Of a DNA stretch of 64,000 bases, positions 33,296 through 43,680 are shown piece by piece. Below the pieces are notes generated by a model, which was given only the letters and a program-made list of their open reading frames with translations, searched no databases and was not told where the DNA came from. This stretch comes from Sulfitobacter sp. SK011. GTDB lineage: Bacteria > Pseudomonadota > Alphaproteobacteria > Rhodobacterales > Rhodobacteraceae. The DNA is taken from contig NZ_CP025803.1 in the NCBI RefSeq assembly GCF_003352065.1, positions 2,583,574-2,647,573 of the forward strand. Direction: 5' to 3'. How positions within the stretch are numbered: position 1 is the first letter of the stretch; each line of letters begins with the position of its first letter. The translations under genes and the position numbers were made by a program.

Positions 33296-36200
33296 TCAGC
33301 TACACCCGCTTGTCCCGCCGCAGGTGTTGCACTTCATGCAGGTGCCGTTGCGCACCAGCGTATAGTTGCCGCATTCGCCGCATGCCTCGCCCTCATAGCC
33401 CTGCATCTTGGCCTTGGTGCGTGCATCAAGGGCCACGGTGCCCGAGGACACCGATGTGGACGACGTCATCGCAACCGCGAGGTTGCCCGATGCGCCCTCT
33501 GGCACCAGCGACTGGAACGCAGCAACGGCATCGGCCTGCCCGCCCTGAAGCACCACGAGTTCCTGTGGCAGACGGTTGCGCAGATATCCGGTTGAGCTGA
33601 TTTGTCTCAGCACTTCCAATGACTTGTTTGCCGCAGTGTCGGACAGTTCGGCGACGTTGCCGACCGTCTCTTCGGCTTCGCCCTTGCCCAGATCATCAAA
33701 TGTCTGGCCCGAAGGCTGCACATGCGCAAGGTCCGTGCGGTCCAGATAGCTGACCGCGAGTTCGCGGAAGATATAGTCAAGGATCGAGGTCGCTGACCGG
33801 ATCGTTTCGTTGCCCTGCACCAGACCGGCTGGCTCAAACTTGGTAAAGGTGAACGCGTCGACAAATTCTTCAAGCGGCACGCCGTATTGCAGACCCACCG
33901 ACACCGCGATGGCAAAGTTGTTCATCATCGCCCGGAAACCCGCACCTTCCTTGTGCATGTCGATGAAAATCTCGCCCAGCTTGCCGTCTTCGTATTCGCC
34001 GGTGCGCAGATAGACTTTGTGACCGCCCACATTGGCCTTTTGGGTATATCCCTTGCGGCGCTGAGGCATCTTTTCGCGGTGCGATTTGATCAGCTCTTTG
34101 ATGATGATCTTTTCAACGATCTTTTCGGCCAGCACGGTGGCCTTTTCCTGCTGAGAGCCGCTTTCGAGGATCTCTGCCGCCTCATCATCATCCTCAACCA
34201 GCGACGCCGCCAGCGGTTGTGACAGTTTGGAACCATCGCGGTAAAGCGCGTTGGCCTTGATGCCCAGCGACCAGCTGAGTTCATAGGCTTTTTGGCAATC
34301 CTCAATGGTGGCATCATTGGCCATGTTGATGGTCTTTGAGATCGCACCAGAGATAAACGATTGTGCCGCAGCCATCATAGTGATGTGGCTGTTGACGCCC
34401 AGGAACCGCTTGCCCTTTTTGCCGCAGGGGTTGGCGCAATCGAAGATGCTATAGTGCTCTTCTTTCAGATGCGGCGCACCTTCCAGCGTCATTGTCCCGC
34501 AGACGTGGTCGTTGGCGGCGTCAATTTCACGGCGGCTGAAGCCCAATGAACGAAGCAGGTCAAACGTCGGATCGTTCAGCTTTTCCGCCGGAATACCAAG
34601 CACTTGCGTGCAGAATTCTTCGCCGAGCGTCCATTGGTTAAACACGAAGCGAATGTCAAAGGCCTGTGCCAGTGCCGCGTCTACCTTGGCCAGTTCAACC
34701 GCGCCAAACCCATGGCCCATCAACGAAGTGTGGTTGATGCCCGGCGCGTTGCCGATGCTGCCGTGACCCACGGCATAGCTGATGATCTCCTCAACCTGAG
34801 CCGAGCCATAGCCCTGCTTGGCAAGCGCCGCTGGTACCGACTGGTTGATGATCTTGAAATACCCGCCACCGGCCAGTTTCTTGAATTTGACCAAGGCAAA
34901 GTCAGGCTCGATCCCGGTGGTGTCACAATCCATCACCAGACCGATGGTGCCGGTGGGTGCGATGACAGACACCTGCGCGTTTCTGAAGCCGTTCTTTTCG
35001 CCCATTTTCAGGGCTTCATCCCAGCAAGACATCGCCACATCCACCAAACCGGGCTGCGGACAATTGTCATGGTCCAGCGGCACGGGCTTGATCGACAGTT
35101 TCTCGTAGCCCTTGCTTTCGCCGTAGGCCGCATTGCGGTGGTTGCGAATGACGCGTTGCATGTGTTCGGCGTTTTTGGCGTAGCCGGGGAATGGACCCAA
35201 CTCGCCCGCAATCTCGGCACTTGTGGCATATGCCACACCGGTCATGATCGCGGTCAGCGATCCGCAAAGCGCGCGGCCTTCGTCACTGTCATAGGAATAT
35301 CCCATGTTCATCAACAAGCCGCCAATGTTGGCATAGCCCAGACCCAAAGTGCGGAAGTCATAAGAGCGCTGTGCGATTTCCTTGGACGGGAACTGCGCCA
35401 TCATCACTGAAATCTCCAATGTCACGGTCCACAGACGCGAGGCGTGCATGTAGTCTTCGACTTGGAATTCGCCGTCTTGCAGGAATGTGAGCAAGTTCAT
35501 AGACGCCAAGTTACAAGCCGTGTCATCCAAGAACATATATTCAGAACAAGGGTTTGAGCCCCGGATCGCGCCATCTTCTGGGCACGTGTGCCAGTCATTA
35601 ACGGTGTCATGGTACTGGATGCCCGGATCGGCACAGGCCCAGGCGGCGTGACCCACCTGTTCCCACAATTCACGGGCGCGGATGGTTTTGGTGACCTTGC
35701 CATCTACGCGGCTGATCAACTCCCAGTCGGCGTCTTTTTCAACGGCGGTCAGGAAGGCATTGGTAACGCGAATCGAGTTGTTGGAGTTCTGGCCGGAAAC
35801 GGATGAATAGGCTTCCGAATCCCAATCAGTGTCATAGGTCGGGAATTCAATCGATGTGTGACCCTGCTTGGCATAGTCCAGCACGCGCTTCACATAGGTC
35901 TCGGGGATCGCGACCTTTTTGGCTTCGCGGATCGCTGATTTCAACTGGGGGTTCGCGTTAGGGTCATAGGCGTCCGCCTCTGCCCCATCCCACGCTTTGA
36001 TCGCCGCAAAGATCAGGTTCAGCTTTTCTTCGTGCATCTTAGAACCCGCGACAATCGACGCCACTTTCTGCTCTTCGATGACTTTCCAGTTGATGAAATC
36101 CTGAATGTCAGGGTGATCGGCATCCACGATCACCATCTTGGCCGCGCGCCGCGTGGTGCCGCCCGATTTGATCGCACCCGCAGCGCGGTCACCGATTTTC

Positions 36201-36949
36201 AGGAACCCCATCAGCCCGGATGATTTGCCACCCCCCGACAGGCTTTCGCCCGCCGCCCGCAGGCTGGAAAAGTTGGTGCCGGTGCCAGAGCCGTATTTGA
36301 ACAGGCGTGCCTCGCGGACCCACAGATCCATGATGCCACCATCGCCAACCAGATCATCCTTAACCGACTGGATAAAACAGGCGTGTGGCTGGGGGTGCTC
36401 ATAAGAGGATTTGGAGCGTGTTAGCTTGCCGGTTTTGTAATCAACGTAATAATGACCCTGCGCTGGCCCATCGATGCCATAGGCCCAGTGCAAACCAGTG
36501 TTGAACCACTGCGGTGAATTCGGTGCGGCACGCTGGCTGGCCAGCATGTGGCGCATTTCGTCATAATAGGCCTGCGCGTCTTCTTCGGTGGTGAAATAGC
36601 CACCCTTCCAACCCCAATAGGCCCATGCCCCCGCCAGACGGTCGAACACCTGTTTTGAGGACGTCTCGCCGCCCATGGTCGCACCCTCTGCCGGAACAGA
36701 GCGCCACAGGAACTCTGGCACACCCTTTTCCTTGACCTTCTTCATCGCGCTCGGCACGCCGGCCTTGCGGAAATATTTCTGTGCAATCACGTCGCTGGCA
36801 ACCTGGCTCCAGCTTGACGGAACTTCCACATCGTCGAGCTTGAATACAACTGACCCATCCGGATTGCGGATTTCGGACACCGTGGTGACAAAATCCAAAT
36901 CGCTATATGCGTCCTGCCCGACTTTCGTGAATTTCCGTTCAATTTTCAT
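33296..36949 (-). CDS. nrdJ: Vitamin B12-dependent ribonucleoside-diphosphate reductase
   Basis: A 1217-residue class II ribonucleotide reductase. Features seen: N-terminal [20 protein letters not shown], substrate-region [17 protein letters not shown], active-site [56 protein letters not shown]. The C-terminal Cys-rich zinc module CGECG...CMKCNTCGG delivers reducing equivalents. It makes deoxyribonucleotides with adenosylcobalamin and needs no oxygen. The start at 36949 was chosen for GAGG upstream and family length; the 14-codon extension is unsupported. A candidate NrdR box lies about 200 bp upstream. CobK is encoded elsewhere in the window. Confidence 0.95.
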   Translation of the reverse strand: MKIERKFTKVGQDAYSDLDFVTTVSEIRNPDGSVVFKLDDVEVPSSWSQVASDVIAQKYFRKAGVPSAMKKVKEKGVPEFLWRSVPAEGATMGGETSSKQVFDRLAGAWAYWGWKGGYFTTEEDAQAYYDEMRHMLASQRAAPNSPQWFNTGLHWAYGIDGPAQGHYYVDYKTGKLTRSKSSYEHPQPHACFIQSVKDDLVGDGGIMDLWVREARLFKYGSGTGTNFSSLRAAGESLSGGGKSSGLMGFLKIGDRAAGAIKSGGTTRRAAKMVIVDADHPDIQDFINWKVIEEQKVASIVAGSKMHEEKLNLIFAAIKAWDGAEADAYDPNANPQLKSAIREAKKVAIPETYVKRVLDYAKQGHTSIEFPTYDTDWDSEAYSSVSGQNSNNSIRVTNAFLTAVEKDADWELISRVDGKVTKTIRARELWEQVGHAAWACADPGIQYHDTVNDWHTCPEDGAIRGSNPCSEYMFLDDTACNLASMNLLTFLQDGEFQVEDYMHASRLWTVTLEISVMMAQFPSKEIAQRSYDFRTLGLGYANIGGLLMNMGYSYDSDEGRALCGSLTAIMTGVAYATSAEIAGELGPFPGYAKNAEHMQRVIRNHRNAAYGESKGYEKLSIKPVPLDHDNCPQPGLVDVAMSCWDEALKMGEKNGFRNAQVSVIAPTGTIGLVMDCDTTGIEPDFALVKFKKLAGGGYFKIINQSVPAALAKQGYGSAQVEEIISYAVGHGSIGNAPGINHTSLMGHGFGAVELAKVDAALAQAFDIRFVFNQWTLGEEFCTQVLGIPAEKLNDPTFDLLRSLGFSRREIDAANDHVCGTMTLEGAPHLKEEHYSIFDCANPCGKKGKRFLGVNSHITMMAAAQSFISGAISKTINMANDATIEDCQKAYELSWSLGIKANALYRDGSKLSQPLAASLVEDDDEAAEILESGSQQEKATVLAEKIVEKIIIKELIKSHREKMPQRRKGYTQKANVGGHKVYLRTGEYEDGKLGEIFIDMHKEGAGFRAMMNNFAIAVSVGLQYGVPLEEFVDAFTFTKFEPAGLVQGNETIRSATSILDYIFRELAVSYLDRTDLAHVQPSGQTFDDLGKGEAEETVGNVAELSDTAANKSLEVLRQISSTGYLRNRLPQELVVLQGGQADAVAAFQSLVPEGASGNLAVAMTSSTSVSSGTVALDARTKAKMQGYEGEACGECGNYTLVRNGTCMKCNTCGGTSGCS

Positions 36950-37592
36950 CTTAGCTGCCTCATGTTCAGCGTTACCATCCAAGAGGCGCATCTGTCATTG
37001 CAGAGGCCCCCGCCCTATTGTGTCGCCGTGTCGCAGACACAAGGTTTCAACGGCCAACCGGATCATCCTCCGGCGGCAATGCAGTAACACAACGCTATTA
37101 TTGTCGTTTACCTGTCCCTCGTGCCCCGATGCGCCTTTTGAGCGTTAACCACTACATCTTGTGGCGTCATCGTCGGCTTGCACAACCTGACGTATTGGGA
37201 CCTATCTGGTCAACGATTTTATTACCATTTTTTGCGAAAGTTACTGTTGACCCAGATTGGATTTTTTGGGCCAACACCGCGTGCCTGATTCAAGAGGTTA
37301 ATATCCCCAATTTTGTCCACCAAGGATCACGATGCACGTATCGCGATTAATCAAACCATCCGGCAGGTTTAGATACCGGTTTTCATCTTTTGCATGAATT
37401 TACCCACAAGAAGAAGGTTAACAATCAGACAATTTCCAACCGGTTTCTGCGGCTGAAAAAAACTTCGAGCCTTGTCACGAAATCGTAACATCCGGCCCCA
37501 GATTGTTGCGAGAATCACGCACACGCCCCCCAAATGTGGTAGCAATCCGCGCCGAAAGATCTGGCAGGCTCTATATCTAGATTTTTTGAAAG
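36950..37592. other. Intergenic region between nrdJ and tRNA-Pro
   Basis: About 640 bp with no credible ORF; the few open frames have no ribosome site or family match. It should hold the nrdJ promoter. The stretch 37200-37480 is A+T-rich compared with the genes. I looked for the conserved box of a cobalamin riboswitch before nrdJ and did not see one. The only recognisable site is the candidate NrdR box listed separately. Confidence 0.5.
37149..37164. promoter_or_regulatory. Candidate NrdR box upstream of nrdJ
   Basis: The 16-bp near-palindrome CCACTACATCTTGTGG matches the NrdR consensus acaCwAtATaTwGtgt at most conserved positions, including C4, A6, AT8-9, T11, G13. It is about 200 bp upstream of the nrdJ start. 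NrdR boxes usually come in pairs three helical turns apart; I did not find a convincing second box. Confidence 0.45.
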
Positions 37593-37669
37593 TGGTCGGA
37601 GCGAGAGGATTCGAACCTCCGACCCCCTGTACCCAAAACAGGTGCGCTACCAGGCTGCGCCACGCTCCG
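37593..37669 (-). tRNA. tRNA-Pro (UGG)
   Basis: The minus strand folds as a complete cloverleaf. The acceptor stem is CGGAGCG/CGCTCCG. The anticodon stem CCTGT/ACAGG holds the loop TTTGGGT, so the anticodon is TGG (37633-37635 on the plus strand). The T-loop is GTTCGAATC. An encoded CCA follows discriminator A (37593-37596). Confidence 0.96.
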
Positions 37670-37772
37670 ACACGGGCTTCTTTAGCTACACTTGCTTTGA
37701 ATGAAAAGCCCTAGTTTGCGACAAAATTGATCGTGCCGGGACAAAGGTGCCACATGCACGATCCGCAACACC

Positions 37773-38267
37773 TTAACAGGGCCAGACCGGCAAATGATCT
37801 GCGAACGCAGGGTGGCGCACCTGGCTGCCCACCGTGATCCCCAACCGTTTGGCCAACCCGCCATTGATCTCCAGCGTGGAAAGCAGGTCCTGCCCCCCCA
37901 GGATCGGCGTTTCATCCAGTGGTTTCGCCATATGGTGAATGTGCTGCACGACACCGCGCGCATCAATGAACACCATATCCAACGGGATCAGCGTATTGCG
38001 CATCCAGAAACTGAGTGTCCGGGGACTGTCATAGACAAACAGCATGCCGTTGCCGAGGGCCATCGTCTTCCGGTGCATAAGGCCTTGCTGCTGCTCCTGA
38101 GGCTCGTCAGCGACCTCAACGGTGAACCGCGCGCTGCCCCAGGCCCCCCGCAACGTGACTGTATCGTCACTGCAGGATTGCTCTGCCTGAGCCGCAACAG
38201 CGCTGACCGCCAGGATCACGGCAACGACTGAGCGCCGCAGCCCATTTACGTTTGTACGGATTCCCAT
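37773..38267 (-). CDS. Secreted DUF192 protein
   Basis: A 164-residue protein with a signal peptide (SVVAVILAVSAVAAQAEQ) and a DUF192 domain: FTVEVADEPQEQQQGLMHRK, LFVYDSPRTLSFWMRNTLIP, LDMVFIDARGVVQHIHHMAK, LEINGGLAKRLGITVGSQV. DUF192 proteins are small periplasmic beta proteins of unknown activity. The start lies 22 bp inside the end of the upstream cold-shock gene in another frame, so translation is probably coupled. Confidence 0.88.
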   Translation of the reverse strand: MGIRTNVNGLRRSVVAVILAVSAVAAQAEQSCSDDTVTLRGAWGSARFTVEVADEPQEQQQGLMHRKTMALGNGMLFVYDSPRTLSFWMRNTLIPLDMVFIDARGVVQHIHHMAKPLDETPILGGQDLLSTLEINGGLAKRLGITVGSQVRHPAFADHLPVWPC

Positions 38268-38800
38268 GCCTGCACCTCAGCGGCCATATGGCCGCGTTTG
38301 CCCTGAATCACCCGCATCGCCAGCGCCTCACCCGGTTGCAGATCAGAAAGACCCGATTGGCGCAGCACTTCAATATGGACAAAAACATCATCAGGCTTGC
38401 CAAACACATTTGCAAAACCAAAGCCCTTGGCCTTGTCGAACCATTTCACCCGCGCAGGTTCAAGCGGGGCGGCAGCGACTGCATCGGCATCAAGCTCAAC
38501 AATATCGGCCAACACAATCGAATGGGAACCTTCGGGTGGATGGACAGCCACGACACTGGTTGCCTGCACCCCCCTTTCAGTCTCCTGCGCAAACAGATCA
38601 ACCCGGGTCCCATCAGCGATTGAGCTTTGACCAAAATTGCGCAACACATTGACGTGCAGCAAGATGTCTGGCCCGCCGGTATCAGCAATGACAAAGCCAA
38701 AGCCCTTGTTCGGGTCAAACCACTTGACCACGCCTGACAGCTGAAACCCGGACATGTCTTGCGCGACCGCCCCTTGGTTTATTTCTTCTTTATCCGTCAC
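38246..38800 (-). CDS. Double cold-shock domain protein
   Basis: A 184-residue protein with two cold-shock domains. The first (about 20-85) has VVKWFDPNKGFGFVIAD and LLHVNVLRNFG. The second (about 115-180) has RVKWFDKAKGFGFANVFG and DVFVHIEVLRQSG. Both keep the RNP1-like KGFGF aromatic patch; RNP2 is VFVHIEVL in the second and weaker in the first. It binds single-stranded nucleic acid. Two-CSD proteins are typical of alphaproteobacteria. It is followed by the overlapping DUF192 gene. Confidence 0.9.
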   Translation of the reverse strand: MTDKEEINQGAVAQDMSGFQLSGVVKWFDPNKGFGFVIADTGGPDILLHVNVLRNFGQSSIADGTRVDLFAQETERGVQATSVVAVHPPEGSHSIVLADIVELDADAVAAAPLEPARVKWFDKAKGFGFANVFGKPDDVFVHIEVLRQSGLSDLQPGEALAMRVIQGKRGHMAAEVQAWESVQT

Positions 38801-38901
38801 AACAGTCCCTTGATATCAAAACGACCACACAGCGGTTGCTCCATTTTTTCTGACGCCCAACAAACTCCAACTGACTAACACCATCTACACTGCACCCCTG
38901 A

Positions 38902-39537
38902 TCAGGGGCTAAGCCGCTCGATCATCCAAGCATCTTTCGGGGATGCCCGTTGCCATCGAAAACGATCATGCAGACGAAACTCACCATCCGCCCAAAACTC
39001 AATCTCAACCGGTGTCAAGCGATAGCCGCCCCAAAACGGAGGCCGATCGGGATTGAGCCCATGTTTCGCTGTCGCCTTGGCGACCTCGGCCATCAAAGCG
39101 GTTCGACTGCTGAGCGGCTGCGATTGCCTTGACGCCCAAGCACCCAAACGGCTTTTAAGCGACCGGGACGCATAATACTCATCCGCCTGCGGCCCGTTTT
39201 CGCGGCTGATCAGCCCGCGCACCCGAATCTGGCGGCGCAGGGATTTCCAGTGCATCACAAAGGCGGCTTTCCCGGCACTGTCCAATTCCCGTGCTTTTGT
39301 ACTTTCGTAGTTGGTATAGAAAACAAAGGCAGCAGCTTCGATTTCCTTAAGCAGAACCATCCGGGCATTGGGCAATCCGCCAGCGTCAACCGTCGACAGC
39401 GCGATCGCATTGGGATCATTGGGTTCTTTGTCTTGCGCTTCTTCAAGCCAGCGGCGTGCAATCACGAAAGGATCATCTCCCGCAAAAACCCCCGTCCGGT
39501 TCTCTTGCAATACCGTGGTTTCCAAGTCGCCCGTCAT
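38902..39537 (-). CDS. pdxH: Pyridoxamine/pyridoxine 5'-phosphate oxidase
   Basis: A 211-residue FMN flavoprotein. Conserved parts: [83 protein letters not shown] and the final RFRWQRAS. It oxidises PNP or PMP to pyridoxal phosphate, the cofactor needed by BhcA-C and the aminotransferases in this window. It is divergent from fabI. Confidence 0.93.
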   Translation of the reverse strand: MTGDLETTVLQENRTGVFAGDDPFVIARRWLEEAQDKEPNDPNAIALSTVDAGGLPNARMVLLKEIEAAAFVFYTNYESTKARELDSAGKAAFVMHWKSLRRQIRVRGLISRENGPQADEYYASRSLKSRLGAWASRQSQPLSSRTALMAEVAKATAKHGLNPDRPPFWGGYRLTPVEIEFWADGEFRLHDRFRWQRASPKDAWMIERLSP

Positions 39538-39814
39538 CCTTCGCTTTCAGTTATTACCCAGAAATATACCGCTTTTTGAGCCGTTTTTCGGCGGTCTAAT
39601 CGTTAACGTTAGCATAGGTCCTAACACCTTAAAAAGAAAGGCAACAAGACAATGATTGTGTCAGATTGAGAAAATGTCAAAATCGACTGCTTGCATTCAT
39701 GCACATAAGCACAAGCGTTATGGACCAGCCCGCACTGACATCCGTTGGCCTTGCTGGGGCGCAGCTAATGGCTTAAACCCGCGACAAAGAACCGGGTAAA
39801 AACAGGGCAGCGAT

Positions 39815-40621
39815 ATGGCAAATGATCTGATGCAAGGAAAACGAGGGCTGATCATGGGCCTCGCAAACGATAAATCAATCGCATGGGGCGTGGCCAAATC
39901 ACTGGCTGATGCCGGTGCTGAGCTTGCCTTTTCCTATCAGGGGGATGCGTTGAAAAAGCGGGTTGATCCATTGGCAGCACAACTTGGCAGCAATATCGTG
40001 CTGCCGTGTGACGTAGGCGATGAGGCCTCGATCGATGCGCTTTTTAACAGCCTGAAAGAGACATGGGGCGAGATTGACTTTGTCGTCCACGCCATTGGTT
40101 TTTCAGATAAAAACGAATTGCGCGGTCGCTACGTTGACACAAGCCGCGCCAATTTCGCGATGTCGATGGACATATCGGTCTATTCATTTACCGCTGTGAT
40201 GGCCCGTGCGGAAAAGATGATGTCGCCGGGTGCTGCGGCGCTTACCCTCACCTATTATGGGGCTGAAAAAGTGATGCCGCATTATAACGTGATGGGCGTG
40301 GCCAAAGCCGCACTTGAGGCGTCGGTCAAATACCTGGCCGAAGATCTGGGCAAAGACGGCATTCGCGTCAACGCAATCTCGGCTGGACCGATCAAGACAC
40401 TGGCCGCATCTGGCATTGGCGATTTCCGCTACATCATGAAATGGAACGAATACAATTCGCCCCTGCGCCGCAATGTGACAATCGAGGACGTCGGCAAGGC
40501 AGCGCTTTATCTGCTGAGCGATCTGGGCAGCGGCACAACCGGTGAAAACCTGCATGTTGACGCGGGATATCACGTGGTTGGGATGAAGGCGGTGGATGCA
40601 CCCGACATGGCCAAAGAGTGA
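39815..40621 (+). CDS. fabI: Enoyl-ACP reductase (NADH)
   Basis: A 268-residue short-chain dehydrogenase of the FabI type. The NADH site is IMGLANDKSIAWGVAKSLAD. The active-site pair Y-x6-K is in HYNVMGVAKAALEASVKYLA, and the substrate loop region is ISAGPIKTLAASGIGDFRYI. It reduces enoyl-ACP in the last step of each fatty-acid elongation cycle. The stop overlaps a GTG start of a LysE-type exporter. A 277-bp divergent region separates it from pdxH. Confidence 0.93.
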   Translation: MANDLMQGKRGLIMGLANDKSIAWGVAKSLADAGAELAFSYQGDALKKRVDPLAAQLGSNIVLPCDVGDEASIDALFNSLKETWGEIDFVVHAIGFSDKNELRGRYVDTSRANFAMSMDISVYSFTAVMARAEKMMSPGAAALTLTYYGAEKVMPHYNVMGVAKAALEASVKYLAEDLGKDGIRVNAISAGPIKTLAASGIGDFRYIMKWNEYNSPLRRNVTIEDVGKAALYLLSDLGSGTTGENLHVDAGYHVVGMKAVDAPDMAKE

Positions 40622-41229
40622 CCGCAGCCGCGCTCGCCTCTCTTGCCTTGGTGCAACTGCTTCTCGCGATGAGCCCCGGGCCCGCGTTTGTGCTGACTGT
40701 GCGCACCGCTGCCGGAGAAGGGATGCGCCCGGCGCTGTGGCTGACTGTGGGATTGGCGTTTGCTGTTGTCCTCTGGGCGGCGGCGGCCCTTGCGGGTCTG
40801 TCGATCTTGTTCGAACTGATGCCATGGCTGCAAACCGGGCTGCGCATCGCCGGGGCGCTGTTCCTGATCTATATCGCCGTCACTTTATGGCGACATGCAC
40901 CTGATAGCCTGCCAGAACAAAACGCCGAAATGCCGCGCGGGGCGGTGCAGTCGTTCTTGTTGGGCCTGTGGACGGATCTTGCCAACCCCAAGGCACTGGC
41001 GTTTTTCGCCGCCATCTTCTCTGGTCTCGTCCCGGCAAGCCCAAGTCTGGCGGATGCGGTGTCGATCCTCGGTGTGGTATTTGCGGTTGAATGTGCGTGG
41101 TACGCCGTTGTCGCATTGGTCTTTTCACGCCCCGCACCGCGTCGGCTCTATGCTAGGGTCAAAATGAACACTGAGCGTGTCTTTGCAGTCCTGCTCGGCG
41201 GGTTTGGCATACGGATCGGGCTGGGATGA
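40618..41229 (+). CDS. LysE/RhtB family exporter
   Basis: A 203-residue six-helix protein with the family signature LVQLLLAMSPGPAFVLTVRT near the N-terminus and GLWTDLANPKALAFFAAIFS in the middle. Members export amino acids or homoserine lactones. The GTG start at 40618 overlaps the fabI stop. A second, different LysE-type gene follows 40 bp later. Confidence 0.83.
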   Translation: MTAAALASLALVQLLLAMSPGPAFVLTVRTAAGEGMRPALWLTVGLAFAVVLWAAAALAGLSILFELMPWLQTGLRIAGALFLIYIAVTLWRHAPDSLPEQNAEMPRGAVQSFLLGLWTDLANPKALAFFAAIFSGLVPASPSLADAVSILGVVFAVECAWYAVVALVFSRPAPRRLYARVKMNTERVFAVLLGGFGIRIGLG

Positions 41230-41269
41230 CTGCGGTGTTCGCTTGTTCGGTTAAAACAAGGTCTGTGTC

Positions 41270-41872
41270 ATGACCCTGGAGCATATGATCGCATTCAACG
41301 CCGTGCTGATTGTGTCGATCCTCAGCCCCGGTGCTGCATTTTTGATGGCGGTGCGCAGTACCGTGTCGAATGGCAGGCGCGCGGGGATCGCCACCGGACT
41401 TGGTCTTGGCCTGATGGCGAGCCTTTGGACGCTCTGCGCCCTTTTGGGCATGGACGCTGTTTTTGCCTATTTTCCATGGGCTTTTGCCACGCTGAAGATC
41501 GGTGGCGCGGCCTATCTCATCTATCTTGCGGTCGCGACGTGGCGCGGGGCGAAACAGCCGGTGACAGCAGGAACCAAACCACATGGCCGCGCCTTTATGG
41601 ACGGTTTCCTTGTGAACCTCGGCAATCCCAAATCGGTTCTTTTTGCTGCGGCGGTGCTTGTCGTGGTGTTTCCCCCCAACCTTTCGGGTCCTGAGATTGG
41701 GCTTGTCTGGCTGAACCACCTGATCTTGGAGATCCTCTTTTATACCGGTTGCGCCTTTGTCCTGAGCGCATCTGCCGCGCGCGCACGCTATCTGCGCGCG
41801 AAACCGCATCTTGACCGCATCGCGGCCCTGCTTCTGGGCGGGCTTGGCCTCAAACTTCTGCTGCAAAGGTAA
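41270..41872 (+). CDS. LysE/RhtB family exporter
   Basis: A 200-residue six-helix protein: [60 protein letters not shown]. Same family as the preceding gene but clearly diverged from it, so the pair is an old duplication or two independent acquisitions. The substrate is unknown. It is 5 bp from gpt and may be co-transcribed with it. Confidence 0.83.
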   Translation: MTLEHMIAFNAVLIVSILSPGAAFLMAVRSTVSNGRRAGIATGLGLGLMASLWTLCALLGMDAVFAYFPWAFATLKIGGAAYLIYLAVATWRGAKQPVTAGTKPHGRAFMDGFLVNLGNPKSVLFAAAVLVVVFPPNLSGPEIGLVWLNHLILEILFYTGCAFVLSASAARARYLRAKPHLDRIAALLLGGLGLKLLLQR

Positions 41873-41877
41873 CCGAC

Positions 41878-42384
41878 ATGAACGACACGCAATTACCGCA
41901 TGAAAAGGGCTTTCATATCTCCTGGGACCAGATTCACCGTGACAGCCGCGCCTTGGCGTGGCGGCTGGACGGTCAGGGGCCCGACAATGGCGCATGGCGG
42001 GCTGTTGTTGCGATCACCCGTGGCGGCATGGCCCCGGCGATGATTGCAGCGCGCGAACTGGACATCCGCACCGTCGATACGATCTCGATCAAATCCTATG
42101 ACCACCAGGACCAATCAGAGGCCAAGGTGCTCAAATCCCCGGATGCAGAACTGATGGGTGACGGCACTGGCATATTGATCATTGACGATCTGGTGGACAG
42201 CGGCAAAACCCTCGAAGTGGTCCGCGCCCAGTATCCCAAAGCGCATTTCGCCACCGTCTATGCCAAACCCAAGGGCCGCCCACAGGTCGACACCTTCATC
42301 ACCGAAGTCAGCCAGGACACATGGATATTCTTCCCGTGGGACATGGCCCTGCAATATGTTGAACCCTACCGGGGCAAGGACTGA
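41878..42384 (+). CDS. gpt: Xanthine phosphoribosyltransferase
   Basis: A 168-residue type I phosphoribosyltransferase: [38 protein letters not shown] and the PRPP motif [18 protein letters not shown]. It converts xanthine and guanine with PRPP to the nucleotides in purine salvage. It may compete with the catabolic route encoded at 17.7-30.2 kb for the same purines, but is not linked to that cluster. Confidence 0.9.
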   Translation: MNDTQLPHEKGFHISWDQIHRDSRALAWRLDGQGPDNGAWRAVVAITRGGMAPAMIAARELDIRTVDTISIKSYDHQDQSEAKVLKSPDAELMGDGTGILIIDDLVDSGKTLEVVRAQYPKAHFATVYAKPKGRPQVDTFITEVSQDTWIFFPWDMALQYVEPYRGKD

Positions 42385-42467
42385 TCCGGGCATTGGCCCC
42401 ATCGCTTCCTGAGAACCCTCAGCAACTGCCGCCTCACGCCCCGCCCCATCCAGAGGACACATCCGCA

Positions 42468-43649
42468 ATGAATTTGCCCCGCACCGCCAACACATTCGCG
42501 CCCCCCGTGATGGAGGCCCGCCGCTGGTTGCAGGGGGTGACATTCCCTGCGGACCGGCCGCTGATCAACGTAAGCCAGGCCGCCCCCGTCGATCCGCCGC
42601 CGCCTGCCTTGCGTCAGGCCATGGCCGATGTGGCGCTTCAGAACGATGACGCGCATCTTTATGGCCCCGTCCTCGGCCTGCCCGAACTGCGCGCCGAACT
42701 TGCCGCCCAAACTGCACAGCATTACGCAGGTATCGTGGACCCCGCACAGGTCTGTATCACCTCGGGCTGCAATCAGGCTTTTGCCGCAGCGATTGCCATG
42801 CTCTGCGCGGAAGAAGATGAAGTTATCCTGCCAACCCCTTGGTATTTCAATCATAAGATGTGGCTTGATATGTCAGGTGTCGCCGCCGTGCCGCTGCCAA
42901 CTGGTGTCGATTTGCTGCCCGACCCCGAACAGGCAGCAGCCCTGATCACACCGCGCACCCGCGCGATTTCACTGGTCACACCGAACAATCCCGGCGGTGT
43001 GGAATACCCCGCCGAACTGGTGCAGGCCTTCTTTGATCTGGCCCGCGAACATGGCATCGCTTTGATCCTAGATGAAACATACCGCGATTTTGACAGCCGC
43101 AGCGGCCCACCCCACCCCCTGTTTCAGGACCCCGACTGGGACGACACCCTGATCCATCTTTATTCCTTCTCCAAAGCATACCGCCTGACCGGCCACCGCG
43201 TCGGCGCGATGATCGCAAGTCCAGAGCGTCTGGCAGAGGTCGAGAAATTCCTCGACACCGTCGCCATTTGTCCCAGTCAGATCGGTCAGCATGCCGCCCT
43301 TTGGGGGATGCAGAACCTTGCACAATGGCTGGCCGGGGAGCGCGACGAAATTCTGGCGCGCCGTGCCGCGATTTCCACCCAGATGCCAAAGTTGACGGCG
43401 CAAGGGTGGCAGCTTTTGGGTCTGGGCGGCTATTTCGCCTATATGCAGCACCCCTTTGGTATCAGCTCTGCCGATTTGGCCCCCCAACTGGTGCGCGATG
43501 CAGGTATCTTGTGCCTGCCCGGGACGATGTTTTGCCCCACGGATGACCCAAGCGGCGCGCGCCAGTTGCGCATTGCTTTTGCCAATCTGGATGCGGCGGG
43601 CATTGGCATTCTGTTTGACCGCCTTGCAGCCCTGCCGCGCAACGCATAG
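42468..43649 (+). CDS. PLP-dependent aminotransferase, class I/II
   Basis: A 393-residue fold-type I aminotransferase: VTPNNPGGVEYPAELV, ILDETYRDFDSR and the PLP Lys in HLYSFSKAYRLTGHRVG. The N-terminus PLINVSQAAPVDPPPPALRQ is typical of alphaproteobacterial uncharacterised aminotransferases. The substrate is unknown. The ATG at 42468 was chosen; GAGGACA lies upstream. A further 25 codons are open before it without family-like sequence. Confidence 0.85.
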   Translation: MNLPRTANTFAPPVMEARRWLQGVTFPADRPLINVSQAAPVDPPPPALRQAMADVALQNDDAHLYGPVLGLPELRAELAAQTAQHYAGIVDPAQVCITSGCNQAFAAAIAMLCAEEDEVILPTPWYFNHKMWLDMSGVAAVPLPTGVDLLPDPEQAAALITPRTRAISLVTPNNPGGVEYPAELVQAFFDLAREHGIALILDETYRDFDSRSGPPHPLFQDPDWDDTLIHLYSFSKAYRLTGHRVGAMIASPERLAEVEKFLDTVAICPSQIGQHAALWGMQNLAQWLAGERDEILARRAAISTQMPKLTAQGWQLLGLGGYFAYMQHPFGISSADLAPQLVRDAGILCLPGTMFCPTDDPSGARQLRIAFANLDAAGIGILFDRLAALPRNA

Positions 43650-43680
43650 ACAAGCGCAAACGCGAAAAGGGACGTCTGAC

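Noticed and set aside
36950..37592. Cobalamin riboswitch upstream of nrdJ
   Set aside because: I looked for the conserved B12 box and a matching fold and did not see them.
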